The notes beneath the pieces are model-generated. The model had not been told where the DNA came from. It worked only from the letters and a program-made list of their open reading frames with translations, and searched no databases. Of a stretch of 41,513 bases of DNA, positions 41,406 through 41,513 are shown piece after piece. Every line of letters starts with the position of its first letter. Positions within the stretch are counted from its first letter, which is position 1. Both the position numbers and the translations under genes were made by a program. Origin of the DNA: Syntrophomonadaceae bacterium (lineage in GTDB: Bacteria; Bacillota; Dethiobacteria; DTU022; UBA8154); contig PWTK01000028.1 in NCBI GenBank assembly GCA_003563895.1, positions 1 through 41,513 of the forward strand, given 5' to 3'.

Positions 41406-41513
41406 GGGGGTATCCATTTAACCGGCCTTGTGGTAGATTGGGTGTATGGACCATCCTCGTGCAGGCATCCACTATCCCGGCTCGACGGGTGACTTCCACG
41501 CCTGGTTTTCGAC
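41406..41513 (+). mobile_element. Left end of an apparent IS1595-type insertion sequence (cut by window edge)
   Basis: An ATG at 41446 opens a frame running off the window: MDHPRAGIHYPGSTGDFHAW and onward. The YP...FxxWF arrangement resembles the N-terminus of IS1595-family transposases (typically YPRxxxEFxxWFP). The 40 bases before it, starting GGGGGTATCC at 41406, would hold the left inverted repeat. An in-frame TAG lies 4 codons upstream, so the ATG is the start. Only 22 codons are visible, so the family call is tentative. Confidence 0.5.

Overview
The window looks like part of the chromosome of an anaerobic Firmicute that uses the Wood-Ljungdahl pathway, either an acetogen or a syntrophic acetate oxidiser. 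The evidence is a complete set of carbonyl-branch genes (cooC-acsA-acsB-acsC-acsD-acsE) followed by metV-metF, together with Gram-positive markers: ctsR-mcsA-mcsB-clpC with a CtsR operator, a CarD-type regulator, yhaM, and many GTG/TTG starts with strong GGAGG ribosome sites. A relative of Thermacetogenium or Syntrophaceticus is a reasonable guess, but that is inference and not a match I could test.

Layout. 1-5.7 kb: carD with two tandem promoters, a membrane protein with MscS-type helix repeats, a RACo-like ferredoxin/ASKHA corrinoid-activating protein, and a small Cys-rich conserved protein behind a near-ideal sigma-A promoter. 5.7-8.6 kb: radA, nfo and an orphan hydrogenase maturation protease. 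8.7-15 kb: a pyrimidine cluster pyrB-C-K-D-F without carAB, preceded by a 58-residue ORF, a DUF3786 protein and yjbQ. 15-17.3 kb: a TPR protein and yhaM. 17.4-28 kb: the acs-metVF operon, ending at a strong terminator, with stem-loops in several intercistronic gaps, most strikingly between cooC and acsA. 28.5-33.9 kb: ctsR-mcsA-mcsB-clpC. 33.9-39.4 kb: accessory, repeat-containing DNA in which two copies of an approximately 135-bp element with terminal inverted repeats flank mgtC, an M24 peptidase and a sodium symporter with its 35-residue partner. 39.4-41.5 kb: trxB-trxA, a small membrane protein, and the start of an apparent IS1595-type transposase cut by the window edge.

How the parts work together. 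AcsA (CODH), AcsB (acetyl-CoA synthase), the AcsC/AcsD corrinoid protein and AcsE interconvert CO2, methyl-H4folate and acetyl-CoA. CooC is the probable nickel-insertion ATPase. MetF/MetV supply or consume methyl-H4folate. The RACo-like protein 12 kb away could keep the corrinoid in the Co(I) state. Compared with Moorella thermoacetica, the cluster lacks the activator and second CooC-like gene between acsC and acsD, and lacks hdrABC-mvhD beside metVF, so the electron donor or acceptor of MetF must lie elsewhere.

Almost all genes are on the minus strand. The plus-strand genes are the helix-repeat membrane protein, the small Cys-rich protein, the 91-residue membrane protein and the edge transposase. 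Several gene starts were moved from the longest reading frame to a start with a well-placed ribosome site or family-typical N-terminus; these are noted per entry.
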